Part shown: piece by piece, positions 46,233 through 57,101 of the stretch
Layout of the letters: the number at the start of each line of letters is the position of its first letter
How positions within the stretch are numbered: the stretch's first letter is position 1
Assembly (NCBI GenBank): GCA_000467715.1
Contig: AJFK01000311.1
Coordinates: 124,001-188,000, forward strand
DNA from: Hysterium pulicare CBS 123377
Lineage: Eukaryota; Ascomycota; Dothideomycetes; Hysteriales; Hysteriaceae
Reading direction: 5' to 3'
Length of the DNA: 64,000 nucleotides
Made by a program: the position numbers and the translations under genes
Notes under the pieces: generated by a model
The model's database searches: none
What the model saw: the letters and a program-made list of their open reading frames with translations, nothing else
What the model was told of the DNA's origin: nothing

Positions 46233-46773
46233 ATGTCTATCCCACCCCCCATTCCAACACCGAATCCGGTTTCTCCGAGGAAGAAAATCTGGGTCTGCGT
46301 AAGCATACTGGCTGATAAGCTCAAGCGGATAGAGGTGTTGATAAGTTTTCAGTGCTCACCCGAATGCGCAAAAGAGAACGATGAAAATGTGGAGGTTTGT
46401 AAAGGCTGTAAACATAGACAGTGTAGCAAATGTCAATTCGACGACGAAGTTGCTCCACTCAGTTGCGTCTTGGTAGAGAAGGGCTGGGAAAAGCCTCATC
46501 TAGTGAGTTATGTCACAGGTCGGAACGTGAAGGACGTTGACAAATGCAATATAGGCCGATTATGTGATTAATACAAGCGACGACCTCACTTCAATAACAC
46601 CTATCGTACCGATTACAACATACTACTGCGTAGGTGCAACCAGGGTTTCTACAGCAATCGGATATTGACAGTTTGCTTAGTGCGAATGCGGATATGGTCC
46701 GCAAAACATCGACTCAAGCCCAGAGTGTGTGAATTGTGGTCATCAGTCCTGTTCTCAGTGCATACCTGAATGA
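46233..46773 (+). CDS. Small double zinc-finger (RanBP2-like) protein, four exons
   Basis: Exons 46233-46298, 46353-46502, 46555-46629 and 46681-46773 give 127 residues. The first finger reads WVCCSPECAKENDENVEVC followed by KGCKHRQCSKC, close to the RanBP2 pattern W-x-C-x(2-4)-C-x3-N-x6-C-x2-C. The second reads YYCCECGYGPQNIDSSPEC followed by VNCGHQSCSQC. Such small Cys-rich proteins are common in filamentous ascomycetes and have no known role; RanBP2-type fingers usually bind RNA or ubiquitin. Introns 1 and 3 both lie in phase 0 between the two adjacent Cys codons (TGC|TGC) that open each finger. Intron 2 starts with a perfect GTGAGT. No single frame spans more than one finger, so the gene is easily overlooked. 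The N-terminus (MSIPPPIPTPNPVSPRKK) is a proline-rich linker. Confidence 0.8.
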
Positions 46774-47156
46774 GCGGTACAAAGATAGTAAGGAACCATT
46801 TAACGACGCTTTGATAAGTCTGGATTTGTTACGGAGATGTCTGCTTTATGGCCTTGAGCAGACATGCTTTGGACTTAGTAGCTGTTGTCTTACTTGTCTG
46901 GGAGTGTCTGACTTAGGTAGTAGCACATTTGTTCCAGAAGACTCCAGCTACCTTTGGTTGGAATGACTAGGCTGTTATGATTACACAACATGTAGAGCGT
47001 TTTTTTGTAATCTGTAGAAGCGGCTCGACGTTTTGTGTGCATAGTCGTTGTTTAATAAGCATCAGCCATTTGTCCGCATGGATTCTAGAGCTTCGTAAAG
47101 AGAGTTCTGAAACCTCAAATGGATTTCGGGCCTTTTTATGCGAGATGCTGCTCGCT
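46774..47156. other. Intergenic between convergent genes
   Basis: 3' regions of the zinc-finger gene and the SDR gene; AT-rich, with poly-T runs near 46999. No gene seen. Confidence 0.55.
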
Positions 47157-48444
47157 CTAAGCGCTTTTTTGGGTCGTTCCCTGGCCCTGGCCTTCTCCCT
47201 TGCTTTCGTTCTTTTTTTCGTCCTTCTTTTCTTTTGCCCTTCGAAGTGCCCCCTCTTTCTCCAAAGCTTGAATCGTACTCTCACTAGCCTCCCAGAGCTT
47301 CTTCTGTAAATCTTCGTCTTCGATCTCCGGCCTCAAGAATTTGATCTCTCGGCATTCTTTCAAAAAGACACCCCCGGCTCCTCTTCCATACTGTGCCTCC
47401 ATTGCAGCATACAGAAAGGGCTGTGCTCCTTGGTCCGGACTTTTGAGAACCAGCCACCAAAAGGGCCACATGACTAGGTATATTGCTAAACCCCATAAGC
47501 TGCCAAACGACAGGTATCTTCGCATTCCCGGCGTTCGTGTCCAACCCGGATCAACAATCATAACCCTCGCATTCATGGGATTCTTGTCCGGACGGGAGTA
47601 TGATGCAAGGTGCTTTTGGAAAGCAGATGCGAAGGTCATGAGAGCCAGCTTAGATGTGGCATACACTGATGAGGGCGTGAACGGAATAGGCTCGGCCGCG
47701 GGCTTGCCGTCCTTCTTGGGTTTTGCTTTTGATTTGCCCCCTTTCTCGGAAGTTGATCCAAAATCTGGCATAGTACCACCCATGTAAGAGCTACATGTCC
47801 CAAAGATGACCCGTACGTCACGGTCGGGGGGTTGTGCACGGAGAGCGGGACTTAGGATGCTCAGAAGATGGAAGTTGGCTAGGTAGTTTAGGCCCCATGT
47901 TGATTCCAGCCCATCTTCTGTCATAGTTGCTTTCCCACCAGGGGGTGTCCGAGTGTTCGCACATAAAATCACCAAGTCCAGTCTTCGTGGCGGCGCATTG
48001 TCGACCCATTTCGTAGCGAACAAACGTATACTATGGAGGGAGGCCAAGTCGACGTGTTCCGCCGTTATGAGTTCATTGTTCGTCTGTGTACGAAGGTCCA
48101 TTATGTAGTCAACAAGGAAAGGATCGGACAATGGTTGCTGCGTTAAGAGAACGATTTGGGCACCTCGGGTGGCTAGGGCTCGAGCTACTTCTGCTCCGAT
48201 TCCAGATGTGCCGCCCTATTTGCACATTTAATTAGCTCAGACTATACCCATAGATGTGATTTCTTACCGTGATCATAACTACCTTCGAATGCATAACCCG
48301 CTCCGAGGTATTAGTTGCTCCATTGAAGTAGCGTTTCAGAAGATAAATTAGTACGAGCCAAGGGACAACCTTCACAAATGACCAGCCGAAAGGGATGGAG
48401 GATATACCCTCGAATAGGCCTTGAGCGGCAATATGAAGTGGCAT
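47157..48444 (-). CDS. Short-chain dehydrogenase/reductase, membrane-anchored type
   Basis: Two minus-strand exons: 48444-48268 and 48215-47157, 411 residues. A hydrophobic N-terminal segment (SFVKVVPWLVLIYLLKRYF) precedes the Rossmann domain. The cofactor loop is split by the intron: VVMIT, then GGTSGIGAEVARALATRGAQ. Further SDR landmarks are HVDLASLHSIR, LDLVILCANTRTPPG (the NNAG-equivalent position), and the active-site YxxxK in SVYATSKLALMTF. A second hydrophobic stretch (LWGLAIYLVMWPFWWLVL) suggests a membrane-associated enzyme, similar to lipid-droplet or ER retinol-dehydrogenase-like SDRs. Between RVIFGTCSSYMGG and the YxxxK lies a Lys-rich insert (GGKSKAKPKKDGKPAAEP). The C-terminal tail is Lys/Glu-rich. 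Substrate unknown. An in-frame ATG at 48495 could extend the start by 17 residues. Confidence 0.85.
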
Positions 48445-49189
48445 CTTTCGTGGATCTTGACTGTTGAGGACGACGCAGACAATAATGTTGTCCATATGGA
48501 CGTGCCAAGATCTTACTAGCGGAACAATATATTTCCGGGCTTGCCTCATTCAGAAGACTTGACTTCATCTCTCCCTTAAGTGTACACCTAGGTAGTTCTG
48601 AGTCACAATTCCCAACATTCGCACGGAGTATGACTCACTATCAAGAAACAGTCACGAATTAGTGTTCGGAGAGAAATCCACTCATCCAAGGTTCTACTTC
48701 GGGAAATACAGGAGCAGGTCACTATTCCGCCGTCCAGTTCGCCTTATGCCTGATCGCTTTATTTCGGAATCTCTAAAACGGCATATAATCGCTATTCGAA
48801 GGTAGTGACGAACAAAAAGGATCATACTGTTGGAATTACTTTGCGGTGAAATCCTGAGTCGCATCACAATGGTTAGGCATCAAACACTTGGCCAATCAAA
48901 GCCTTGTGCTTCCGGTCAAGTTCTTTTACCCAAGCAATTCGTTCCTGTCTCCATGTGCTTTCCCGTTGAATGGTTGCACCGCCCATATCAGCCACACTGC
49001 TTTGGTTCCATTGGTTGTGAGGATTCATATCCTTGGACACCCAAGGCAACCATAATAGCTTCGCCACACGGTTACTGCACAAGCCAGTTGTACTGACACT
49101 ACATAAGGGCCCTGTATTCCAATTCTCTTCCGTTCATTTTACTTTTGTCTTCACAGGTTATTTACTCAGACCCGTCCTCATAATCTATC
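48445..49189. other. Divergent promoter region
   Basis: 745 bp between the SDR (minus) and the AAA ATPase (plus). Small frames only. No repeat or RNA gene recognised. Confidence 0.55.
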
Positions 49190-51100
49190 ATGCCATTCAG
49201 GAAACCCAAAATGCCTTCCACTACCAAGACCAATGGCCATGCAAAATCGACTGATCTTGGAATGAAATGTCTTCTCCGCAACCTCTATGAAGGAGAGCCT
49301 GATCGTCGTGGACGTGCTAGTTGGACGACAAAGTATCCGGACGATCTTGATGAGCCTGTGGAGGATGCCGAATCGAAAAAGTTTGCGCTGCTAGCCAGGA
49401 ACAAGAAGTGCTACGATGGACGAAAGAAGCTGAGCGTCGATTCGATTGTCGTACAAAGCCCAGTTCTCAAAGAAGTATTGGGCAATGTGCTTGGTGGCTA
49501 TCCTGGCATCACGACAAGCCTTGAGAGGCTGGAATTTGCGTCGCCTTTCCGTCCTTTCGTTTATCGATGGGAGAGGTTTCTCCAGGCCAGGGAAGAAATT
49601 TCCGATCCGCAGACTAAGGAACATGTTGACCTACTTTGGAGTCTTCTTGAAGAAGAACTGAGGGACACTATCCGGGAAAAGAAGGATTTGGTCGCCAATG
49701 GAGTAATCACATTCGATAGTGTTTGGACCATCTTTGAGCCTGGATCATTGATCTACACCCAAGAAGACGACCATGATCGACTTTTCAAGTTGAAGAGTGG
49801 AAGTTATGGGTCAAACTCATGCGGACGTTTCTATGCGCTAGACGTACAATACGTTGACTTCGATGGAGAGAACTTCGGCCTTGGAGAGCAACGGCTCATG
49901 ATTCCCGAGTTCGGCGGAACCAAAGCTATACATGAGCTTCATGTGTTCCCATTTCTATTCCATTTGGAAGCAGAGAAAATCACGGAGGCATTAATTAGCC
50001 GTGGAAAGTTGTTCGAATCCTACAAGGGTTACCATTTCAAAGCATACGATGGCATCGCCCTTAGTTGGGGACCTTGGGGCGTTATACGCCACACGGTGAA
50101 TAGTCGAATCATTATTGACACATATGCTTTCAACCGTTTCAATCCCAACAGAAAGGTTAGCCTCAGCTATCTCAAGCCTGATAAGGATGGATATGACAGC
50201 GATTCTGAGCTGAGTTATATTGACGAAGAGGAGACGCCATCTAAAGAAGTCGCATCTTTGAGCGAAGAGCAACTCTTACTCTGCACTCCGAGACTGAGGG
50301 GATACTCGTTGAGAGATAAGAAGTGGATGATATTCTACTTGCATTCGGTCAAGGAGATTGTCTGGAACGATAAAGCATTCGACTCACTGGTGGCTCCTCC
50401 TGAGCAGAAGGAGCTTATCCTTGCTTTTGCTCAATCACAAGCAAAGAATAAGCAATGCTTCGATGATTTCATCCAAGGAAAGGGCCGCGGAATCATCATG
50501 TTGCTCTCCGGACCTCCCGGAGTCGGAAAGACGTTGACAGCCGAATCAGTGGCGGAAGAATTGAAAGTGCCCTTGTACATGATGAGTGCTGGAGATCTTG
50601 GCACGGATCCAGCTGGTGTCGAAACCGCACTTTCCAATATCCTCGAGATGAACACTAAATGGAACGCGGTACTCCTCCTGGACGAGGCGGACGTTTTCCT
50701 GGAGGCTCGTAGCGCCCACGATCTGGAACGAAACAAACTTGTGTCCATATTCCTTCGGCTCTTGGAGTACTTTGAGGGCATCATGTTTCTTACCACAAAT
50801 CGCGTTGACAACATTGATGCGGCGTTTGAGTCTCGAATTCATCTCTCCCTCCAATACGACGAATTGGATACTGAGTCACGCCATGTGGTGTGGTCGACAT
50901 TCTTGGCAAGATCAGCGAATATTGGCAAATTCGAAGCCGAAGAGGTCGATAAATTGGCGGCCACGGCTCTTAACGGCAGACAGATCAAGAATGTCTTGAA
51001 GACTGCGCAGCTCCTTGCCAGCAAACAGGGGAATGAGTTGACATACTCTCACGTTGACACAGTTCTACGGCTCCGCGCTGCAAATGCGAGAAAGAACTAA
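49190..51100 (+). CDS. AAA+ ATPase with N-terminal DUF7025-type domain
   Basis: Single exon, 636 residues. Fungi carry many copies of this architecture; the roles are mostly unknown. The N-terminal half contains VDSIVVQSPVLKEVLGNVLG, a middle beta region (VWTIFEPGSLIYTQEDDHDR, FYALDVQYVDFDGENFG) and GVIRHTVNSRIIIDTYAFN, matching the DUF7025 pattern. The C-terminal AAA domain has Walker A GPPGVGKT at 441-448, Walker B LLLDEADVFLE with Asp498-Glu499, sensor 1 FLTTNRVDNID and the Arg motif AFESRIHLSLQYDEL. Only one AAA module is present. A short basic N-terminus (MPFRKPKMPSTTKTNGHAKS) precedes the domain; the Met at residue 8 is a possible alternative start. Located on the plus strand 291 bp before the G-patch gene. 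Confidence 0.9.
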   Translation: MPFRKPKMPSTTKTNGHAKSTDLGMKCLLRNLYEGEPDRRGRASWTTKYPDDLDEPVEDAESKKFALLARNKKCYDGRKKLSVDSIVVQSPVLKEVLGNVLGGYPGITTSLERLEFASPFRPFVYRWERFLQAREEISDPQTKEHVDLLWSLLEEELRDTIREKKDLVANGVITFDSVWTIFEPGSLIYTQEDDHDRLFKLKSGSYGSNSCGRFYALDVQYVDFDGENFGLGEQRLMIPEFGGTKAIHELHVFPFLFHLEAEKITEALISRGKLFESYKGYHFKAYDGIALSWGPWGVIRHTVNSRIIIDTYAFNRFNPNRKVSLSYLKPDKDGYDSDSELSYIDEEETPSKEVASLSEEQLLLCTPRLRGYSLRDKKWMIFYLHSVKEIVWNDKAFDSLVAPPEQKELILAFAQSQAKNKQCFDDFIQGKGRGIIMLLSGPPGVGKTLTAESVAEELKVPLYMMSAGDLGTDPAGVETALSNILEMNTKWNAVLLLDEADVFLEARSAHDLERNKLVSIFLRLLEYFEGIMFLTTNRVDNIDAAFESRIHLSLQYDELDTESRHVVWSTFLARSANIGKFEAEEVDKLAATALNGRQIKNVLKTAQLLASKQGNELTYSHVDTVLRLRAANARKN

Positions 51101-51391
51101 GTTATGAGCCGAGACATGTCCAAGTTGGTATACATATACTCATAGGTTCGTTGATTTGAAACGATCTTTCCTATCGGTTAAACAGGTTCTATGGAGAATA
51201 TAACAATGCTTTTCTGTTAGTCTGATAAGTAGTAATGAAATGAAATGAAATGCAATATATGTTTGTTGTGTGAAGACAGAGGTGACTATGCGGAAGCATG
51301 TTATGCCGAACTGCGATCTTACTAATCCGAACCCCAACTTCGTGACTCTCTAGCACTTCCAGCTCGCCACGACCATCTTGCAGGCGTCGAT

Positions 51392-52039
51392 ATGGCGGAC
51401 AGCGACGAGGAGACATACACGATCCCGCTAAAAGACCAGCGTGTCTTCGGCGCAGGACTCAAGCGCAAAAGGGTGCAATTTGTCGCCGCATCATCGACAG
51501 CAACCACAACAGTTTCCACTCCAAAATCCGGGCTTTCAATAGCCGAGCAATACCTCGCTATCGTACGGCCCAAGAGCTCAGAAAATAGTTCCGCCTCGAC
51601 TCCAGAACCTGGGTCCTCTCACCCGGTCTGCGACATCTGCGAACTTCCTATTGAAAGCGGCAAAGTAGTACCGCATGAGGCGAGCCTCGCACACCAAGTC
51701 TGCTTAGAGCACTCACATCCTCCCTCGGCTATTGATCGAACACGAAAGGGCCTTGCATATCTTGAGGCTTATGGTTGGGATCCAGACAGTCGGACTGGAC
51801 TGGGTGCGGCAGGCGGGGGTATACTGTATCCTATCAAGCCCAAGGAGAAGAGGGATACTGTCGGTTTAGGGGTGAAAACTCGCAAGAATGGAGAAGAACT
51901 CGTTAAAAAGAAGCCGGAGAAGTTGGACGCCGGAAGGGTCAGGAAAATGGAGGCAGAGGAGAAGAAGAAACGCCAGAAACTTCACAACATGTTCTACCAG
52001 AACGATGATGTGCTAAAGTATCTAGGTGAACTTGGTTAA
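51392..52039 (+). CDS. G-patch domain protein (GPANK1-like)
   Basis: Single exon, 215 residues. G-patch domains activate DEAH-box RNA helicases. The G-patch spans about 122-150: RKGLAYLEAYGWDPDSRTGL then GAAGGGILYPIKPKEKRDTV. A small Cys/His pair cluster precedes it: HPVCDICELPIESGKV, then HEASLAHQVCLEHSHPP, which may bind zinc. The C-terminus is a Lys/Arg-rich helix (RKMEAEEKKKRQKLHNMFYQ). The order zinc-like motif, G-patch, basic helix is that of fungal homologues of GPANK1. The start (MADSDEETYTIPLKDQRVFG) is typical for the family. The helicase partner is not known. Confidence 0.85.
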   Translation: MADSDEETYTIPLKDQRVFGAGLKRKRVQFVAASSTATTTVSTPKSGLSIAEQYLAIVRPKSSENSSASTPEPGSSHPVCDICELPIESGKVVPHEASLAHQVCLEHSHPPSAIDRTRKGLAYLEAYGWDPDSRTGLGAAGGGILYPIKPKEKRDTVGLGVKTRKNGEELVKKKPEKLDAGRVRKMEAEEKKKRQKLHNMFYQNDDVLKYLGELG

Positions 52040-52344
52040 CAGGGAGGGGGGCACCATATCGATTTGCATATTCAAGCATAGCGAAGGCGTTTGGGGCATT
52101 TAAAGTAGGTCCCGACTGGACGCCTGCTCAGGTAAAGGCTCGATACCCATATAATCGTCAAGACGACAGAAATTTAATAATCTCCTTGTTTCAACGAGGC
52201 AAGACTACAGTAGGACTATCAGAAAACAAAGCCAAACATGATCATACTTCGACTCGTTTACCGGGTACCTTCCAACTTCACCGTCGATTCCGACGCTGAA
52301 CCCGCACATGACTTGCGCGACCAACTATCATGACGCTGAATCGG

Positions 52345-52530
52345 CTAGTACCAATACCTTCCACCCATAGCATTACAGAGGGATAGTGTGGCGTGTATCG
52401 TCCCACCAATCAACATAACGAACAGAAATAGACTGAACGCTTGGAAGTAGTTGATCAACAGTCGGAAGTTTGGGATTGCATCGGGTAGATCATTCTCGTG
52501 AAACCTTGAGAATATCAGCTTAGAAGGCAT
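52345..52530 (-). CDS. Possible small single-pass membrane protein
   Basis: A 61-codon minus-strand frame from ATG 52530 to stop 52345. It has a polar N-terminus (FSRFHENDLPDAIPNF), one good transmembrane helix (AFSLFLFVMLIGGTIHATLS) and ends GGRYWY. The composition is protein-like, but I recognise no family, and a spliced upstream exon is possible. It lies 305 bp after the convergent G-patch gene. Could equally be chance. Confidence 0.25.
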   Translation of the reverse strand: MPSKLIFSRFHENDLPDAIPNFRLLINYFQAFSLFLFVMLIGGTIHATLSLCNAMGGRYWY

Positions 52531-53465
52531 GTTCACATGCTCTATGCTTCGCACCGGATATGAACTTCGATGGAAGGCTGACGTGCTGAACGCAGTTGCC
52601 AGCGATATGCATCTCGAATCTTGGCCCCTGTTTTGGGGTTGGCGTACTCGACGCTTGTATTCCTGCATTACATCCTGCATTCACCTCTTGACTCTCAGAT
52701 CTCTCATTATGTACTATCGTATTTATCATGCTCTTCATGGCCAACCTTTCGCCGTCTTACGTCCCCGTCCGACTGCTGGGCTTTCCCAGCTCGATCACCC
52801 ATGTCCATAGGGCTGCAGTATGCCGAGAGCACCTACGCTTTCATCTCAAAGACTGCAAGGGTTTCAACTCATGGATAGCCTCATCTCGCAGCTTGTAGAC
52901 ATTTTTAGAAAAAGGCACGTGTACCGCAGACGTTGAAATTGTCAACTCAGCCCCCGCCGAACCTGTCGGGTTCAGTTGACAACTCTCTTCAGCGTGCAAG
53001 TCTGCTCACTAACCTCCTAAGGGGGATGCGAGATGCGTTTTGCTATTAGTTCATCACATCGGCGCTGACTTACTTGCTAATTGGGATTCCCTTTCATTAC
53101 TGGCCTCATTTATTGGCATCGTTGAGCTCTTTGCCGTCTAATGAAGTGGATCAGGCTTAGACGCTGACTGACGCATCTTGTGGAAAGCTGAATTTGCTGA
53201 GACCCGAATTGATTTGGAAAAGGATTGTATACGAACTTCTAATTGAGGAACGGACTATCTAGTACGCTCTTGGCCAACCTCAAGCCCAATGCGTACACTC
53301 AGGAGCTCTTATATAAAGTCGATGGAATGTCTATTGCCAGATGTTCATCAGAAATCATCCTCTACGTGCTCAAGACTCTACCATCGATTTCTATCCACGC
53401 ATTTGCCCATCATTATCTCTCTTAATACCATTCAGTTGAAGCCGTCTTTGAATATCTCATTCATA
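52531..53465. other. Intergenic, promoter of the alpha/beta-hydrolase gene
   Basis: No supported gene. Overlapping small frames on the plus strand (52529-52878) show no features. Confidence 0.5.
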
Positions 53466-54923
53466 ATGCTTGTAAAGAAAACTAATCTTCCGATGGCCAT
53501 GGTCATTACCATTCTTCTAAAATCAGCGACCATGTCGGCATGCTATCAGCAGGATCTTGCTACGAATGGCACGTACGGAAGCTACTACACTACTCTGTCA
53601 GTTTTTTACCACAACAGAACTACAGGATAGGAAGCTTACCAACGGGTTGAGATAGCTCCCAGCCGTATTATCCACCGAATGGCGATTGCAAGGAGTACTG
53701 GATCCCAATCAATATAGAACATGACGCTTACAGGTTCAACGCGACCAAGTGGGATAATGACTACGACCTCACCGACTTCTTGTCCGTTGCGACCACTCGC
53801 TCAGGAGCCGACTTTCCAAGCCCCCTAGATGGGCCTCAGAAAACAGTGGCTCATATCGCATTGCCTCCACATTTTGCACCCCAACAAACAAGAAAGGGAA
53901 AGAAAAGACGGTGATATTAGCTACCCACGGCATCGGTCCTGCACGAACTCATTGGACCTCTCCTTATAAACCTGATGAGTATAATTTCGTTCAGCACGCT
54001 ATGGATGTAGGATACAGTGTCTTCTTCTGTGACCGTCTGGGCAATGGTGCCTCCAGTAAAACGTGAGGTTTGTTCTTCATTTCACACCTAGCTCATCTTA
54101 TGTAAATCACAGAGTATCCGGATATGATGCTCAAATAAATACTGCTACTGCCGTCCTTCAAAGCCTAGCCAAGAGTGTTCGCGACGGCCAATATACGGGC
54201 TCCATCGGAAAGCCTGGACAAATTACTGTCATAGGCTTTTCCTTTGGATCGTACACTACATACGGTGCCATTTCTCTCACTCCAGACATCGCCGATGCCG
54301 TCATACTCACAGCTATTGGGTTCAATACGACCGGGCTCAATATCAACGGACTCGTCCGCTCTTTTGTTCCGAGAATCGCCAATCAGCAAAATCCGGCTCT
54401 CTCCGGCGGTTTAGACAACGGCTACTTGACCTGGGTCGACAAGGATGCTCAGATTTGGAAGTGAGTGTTATCAATTCTCGTCTCATGGTACGCTAGAGCT
54501 TACCAGTGCGACAGCTGTTTCAAGAAGCCCAACTACGAACCAGTAACTGCCGACTACGCCGAAGCAGCTAAGAATCCATTCTCCATCTCTGAATTCCTGA
54601 CTCTCCTTACTGGTCCTCAAAATGTTGACGCATGGGACAAGCCTGCTCTGGTAAGTGCTCATCAATAATGTCTTACAACTTCAGCATCTGGCCGGGAGCT
54701 AAGTTCAACATTGGATTAGCATATTACTGGCGACACAGACTACATCTTCTGTGACGGAATCTGTCCCGGCATCTTCCATGAGCCAGCGAAGACGATCTAT
54801 CAGAACGCGAAGCCTCTTCAGCTGGCACTTCATCCCGGCGCGAGTCATAGCATCAACTTGCAGAAAAATGCTACTGGTGCGTATAAAGTCATTACAGACT
54901 TCCCAAGTAACAACGGGTTATAA
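53466..54923 (+). pseudogene. Secreted alpha/beta-hydrolase with one frameshift
   Basis: Five exons: 53466-53596, 53656-54062, 54113-54460, 54515-54650 and 54720-54923. A hydrophobic N-terminus (LPMAMVITILLKSATMSACY) acts as a signal peptide. The catalytic triad of a fungal secreted lipase/hydrolase family is present: nucleophile elbow VIGFSFGSYTT, acid in HITGDTDYIFCDG, and His in LHPGASHSINL. Other family blocks are THGIGPARTHW, YSVFFCDRLGNGASSK and ASIGFN-like LTAIGFNTTGLN. All junctions agree in phase except inside exon 2, which is one base short. The frame ending SGADFPSPLDGP must shift to SENSGSYRIASTFCTP near 53831-53837. Splicing cannot remove the problem without deleting a family-like block. 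Either a real 1-nt loss (recent pseudogene) or a sequence error; the rest of the gene shows no decay. Confidence 0.75.
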
Positions 54924-55784
54924 TCTGTACCCAAACAACCACGTAATGGGAAGCCACTCGCAAATAATGTGGGTGGAGAACGAACATGGCAATGGGGGAA
55001 CGGCGAAAGGATTTTAATCTTGTATGTAGGTAGTACTTGAGTCTGCTTTTCGGATTTGGCATTCTCTCACAAGGCTCTATTCAGTTTGGACGGCAGGTGC
55101 TGCAGAATACTAGATGGTGTTTTCCTAAACGGATGTTGAATTACTCGTGAAGGTCAAAACGAATTTCCGCAATCTCCAGTGCTTGAGCTTTACCAAACTC
55201 TTCTTCAAGTAGCTTCCAGATCCAGTGGTACTAGGTTTTAGTGTCTGCTGCTTAATCATGTAGCTTCCGTTTCCAGCATCTTCGTCTCTCAGTGACTTCC
55301 CTCTCAAATAGCGCGATGCCAGTGTGCATGAGCACCCAACCACGAAGAAACTGAGGCCTGGAATGATGCTTGTCAGCAGCAGCGTAGGGCGTATCAACTC
55401 AAGATAACATGTAGGAGACGTTGGGACTTCAACATGACTTTCCGCTCAGAGGAGCGGGCTCAGTAACAGCTTAAGGACGAACGCAACTCGATCGCCCACT
55501 AGACACAAATCTGAATCGGATTTTCGTTTGTTTGAGGACCGTCATCTCGTCAAACAAGCTTGGTGACGCTGTTCACCACTTTACCACCCCGTTCACCGTC
55601 TCGCACCACATTCATCTCAACCCAGCACGTCAACGTGTGACCTATTCACCATTTATCCCACGATAATGCAGATAAGACCACCTACCCGGCTCGAAGATAT
55701 TCCACCTCCGGGCACATAGTCATATATTTTCAGTCTCCCGAACAACATCTCAGTCTCACCATCGCACCACCACCAGTCCTCAAA
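54924..55784. other. Intergenic
   Basis: 3' region of the hydrolase and promoter of the next gene. A 90-codon minus-strand frame (55397-55125) has a hydrophobic start but opens at TTG, so it is not called. Confidence 0.5.
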
Positions 55785-57101
55785 ATGCCACCCAAGAAAA
55801 CAGCGGGCCGCCGTCTCGGAAACCTTCGCCGCCTTCTTCACGGCCATAACGGCACGAACGAATCCAATGCAGACACCGCCGCTTCGAACGAAGTCAGTAA
55901 TGCGAATGTCCCCGCCTCTTCCACAGCAGAGACAGCTCAACCGACCGCCCACCCAAGAACCCTCCCGCTTCGCCCTCACCAAGCTCACGCACAACTCCAA
56001 GATGAAGGCTCTCCCATCACTTCCACTGCTCCACCTAACAGCCCACCCACCGTCCCGCGCGATGGCGCCATTTCCAGAGCCCAGGTCATGCCGCCGTCTA
56101 GAACCACCACAGCGTTCACGCGGGATGCATTGGACGCGTCACTTAGCTCACTAGAGCGCGAATTCCAAAACCCTTTCTACAGTATCCCCAAAGCACAGCA
56201 AGAACCTAGACGCGGAGCCCATACCGCAGTTCCAACCACCAGACCCGGAGCAGCCACAGACGCGATGACCCGGGCCCTGCAGCGCGAGATGGAGGCATTG
56301 CAAACACGCATCTCATCGTTCCTCCCGCAACCTCAACCCTCGTCATCGAACCTACAGACGGCCAAAGCTACTCCACGGTCAAGATGGGACATCAAAGACC
56401 CCAAGCCCACCACCACGAAGGAAGCGAAAGACGCAGGAACGAAAGACGCAGAGAAGAAACGTCTCAAACCCGCACCTCCCCACCCCCCTCCCATGCTCCA
56501 TCTCACCGGCTTCTTTCCCGAACCGGGCCACCGAGGCTGGAACCAGTCGGAAACGGGGTACTGGTTCCATTCCGAATGGATCCACGATATGGGGTGCGCA
56601 TGCCGTGACTGTCGCGACGAGTACGATAGTTGGGACGAGCAGCTGCCTTTCGGTCTTGGAGACGCGGTTTTGGGATCTGTGCCGCGGGGTATGCCGCCTG
56701 GGTTTGGGTTTGCGGCGCAGAGGGGTGGGTTTGGACGTGGTGCGGGGATGTTTGTTGCGCCTGTTGCTGCTGCTCCTGGCTCTGGCTCTGGGGCTGGCCG
56801 AGTTGAGAGTGAGGGCTTGGGCTTGGGCTTGGATTCCGAGCGGATGCCTAGAGCTACGGGGTTTGGGAGGGGTCTGGGAAGGGGTCGTGGCGAGAGGGAG
56901 AGGAGTGTGAGTGGGGCCACTAAGAGAGCGATTGATGCAGATGCGGATATGCCGCAGGGGAAGAAGCGAAGGAGTAGTGATGAGAAGAGGAAAGGACAAG
57001 GAAAGGGCGAGGAGAAGACTGGGGAAGGCGACAAGATGAAAGGTGGCGAGAGCAAGAAGGCCAAGGGCAAAGGAAAGGGGAAGGAGACGGCAAAGGAGTG
57101 A
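55785..57101 (+). CDS. Uncharacterised disordered basic protein
   Basis: Single exon, 438 residues. The N-terminus (MPPKKTAGRRLGNLRRLLHG) is basic. Residues 20-240 are Pro/Thr/Ala-rich, with one likely helix (DALDASLSSLEREFQNPFYS) and another (MTRALQREMEALQTRISSFL). One compact motif stands out: MLHLTGFFPEPGHRGWNQSE, then GYWFHSEWIHDMGCACRDCR and DEYDSWDE. It is rich in Trp, His and Cys and is probably the conserved core. The C-terminal third has glycine-rich RG/FGRG segments, a basic KKRRSSDEKRKG stretch and a Lys/Gly/Glu tail, suggesting nucleic-acid binding. No named family recognised. A long antisense frame on the minus strand is explained by GC-rich composition. Confidence 0.65.
   Translation: MPPKKTAGRRLGNLRRLLHGHNGTNESNADTAASNEVSNANVPASSTAETAQPTAHPRTLPLRPHQAHAQLQDEGSPITSTAPPNSPPTVPRDGAISRAQVMPPSRTTTAFTRDALDASLSSLEREFQNPFYSIPKAQQEPRRGAHTAVPTTRPGAATDAMTRALQREMEALQTRISSFLPQPQPSSSNLQTAKATPRSRWDIKDPKPTTTKEAKDAGTKDAEKKRLKPAPPHPPPMLHLTGFFPEPGHRGWNQSETGYWFHSEWIHDMGCACRDCRDEYDSWDEQLPFGLGDAVLGSVPRGMPPGFGFAAQRGGFGRGAGMFVAPVAAAPGSGSGAGRVESEGLGLGLDSERMPRATGFGRGLGRGRGERERSVSGATKRAIDADADMPQGKKRRSSDEKRKGQGKGEEKTGEGDKMKGGESKKAKGKGKGKETAKE

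Noticed and set aside
55125-55397. 90-codon minus-strand frame with a hydrophobic N-terminus
   Set aside because: It opens at TTG and no exon or ATG could be linked to it.
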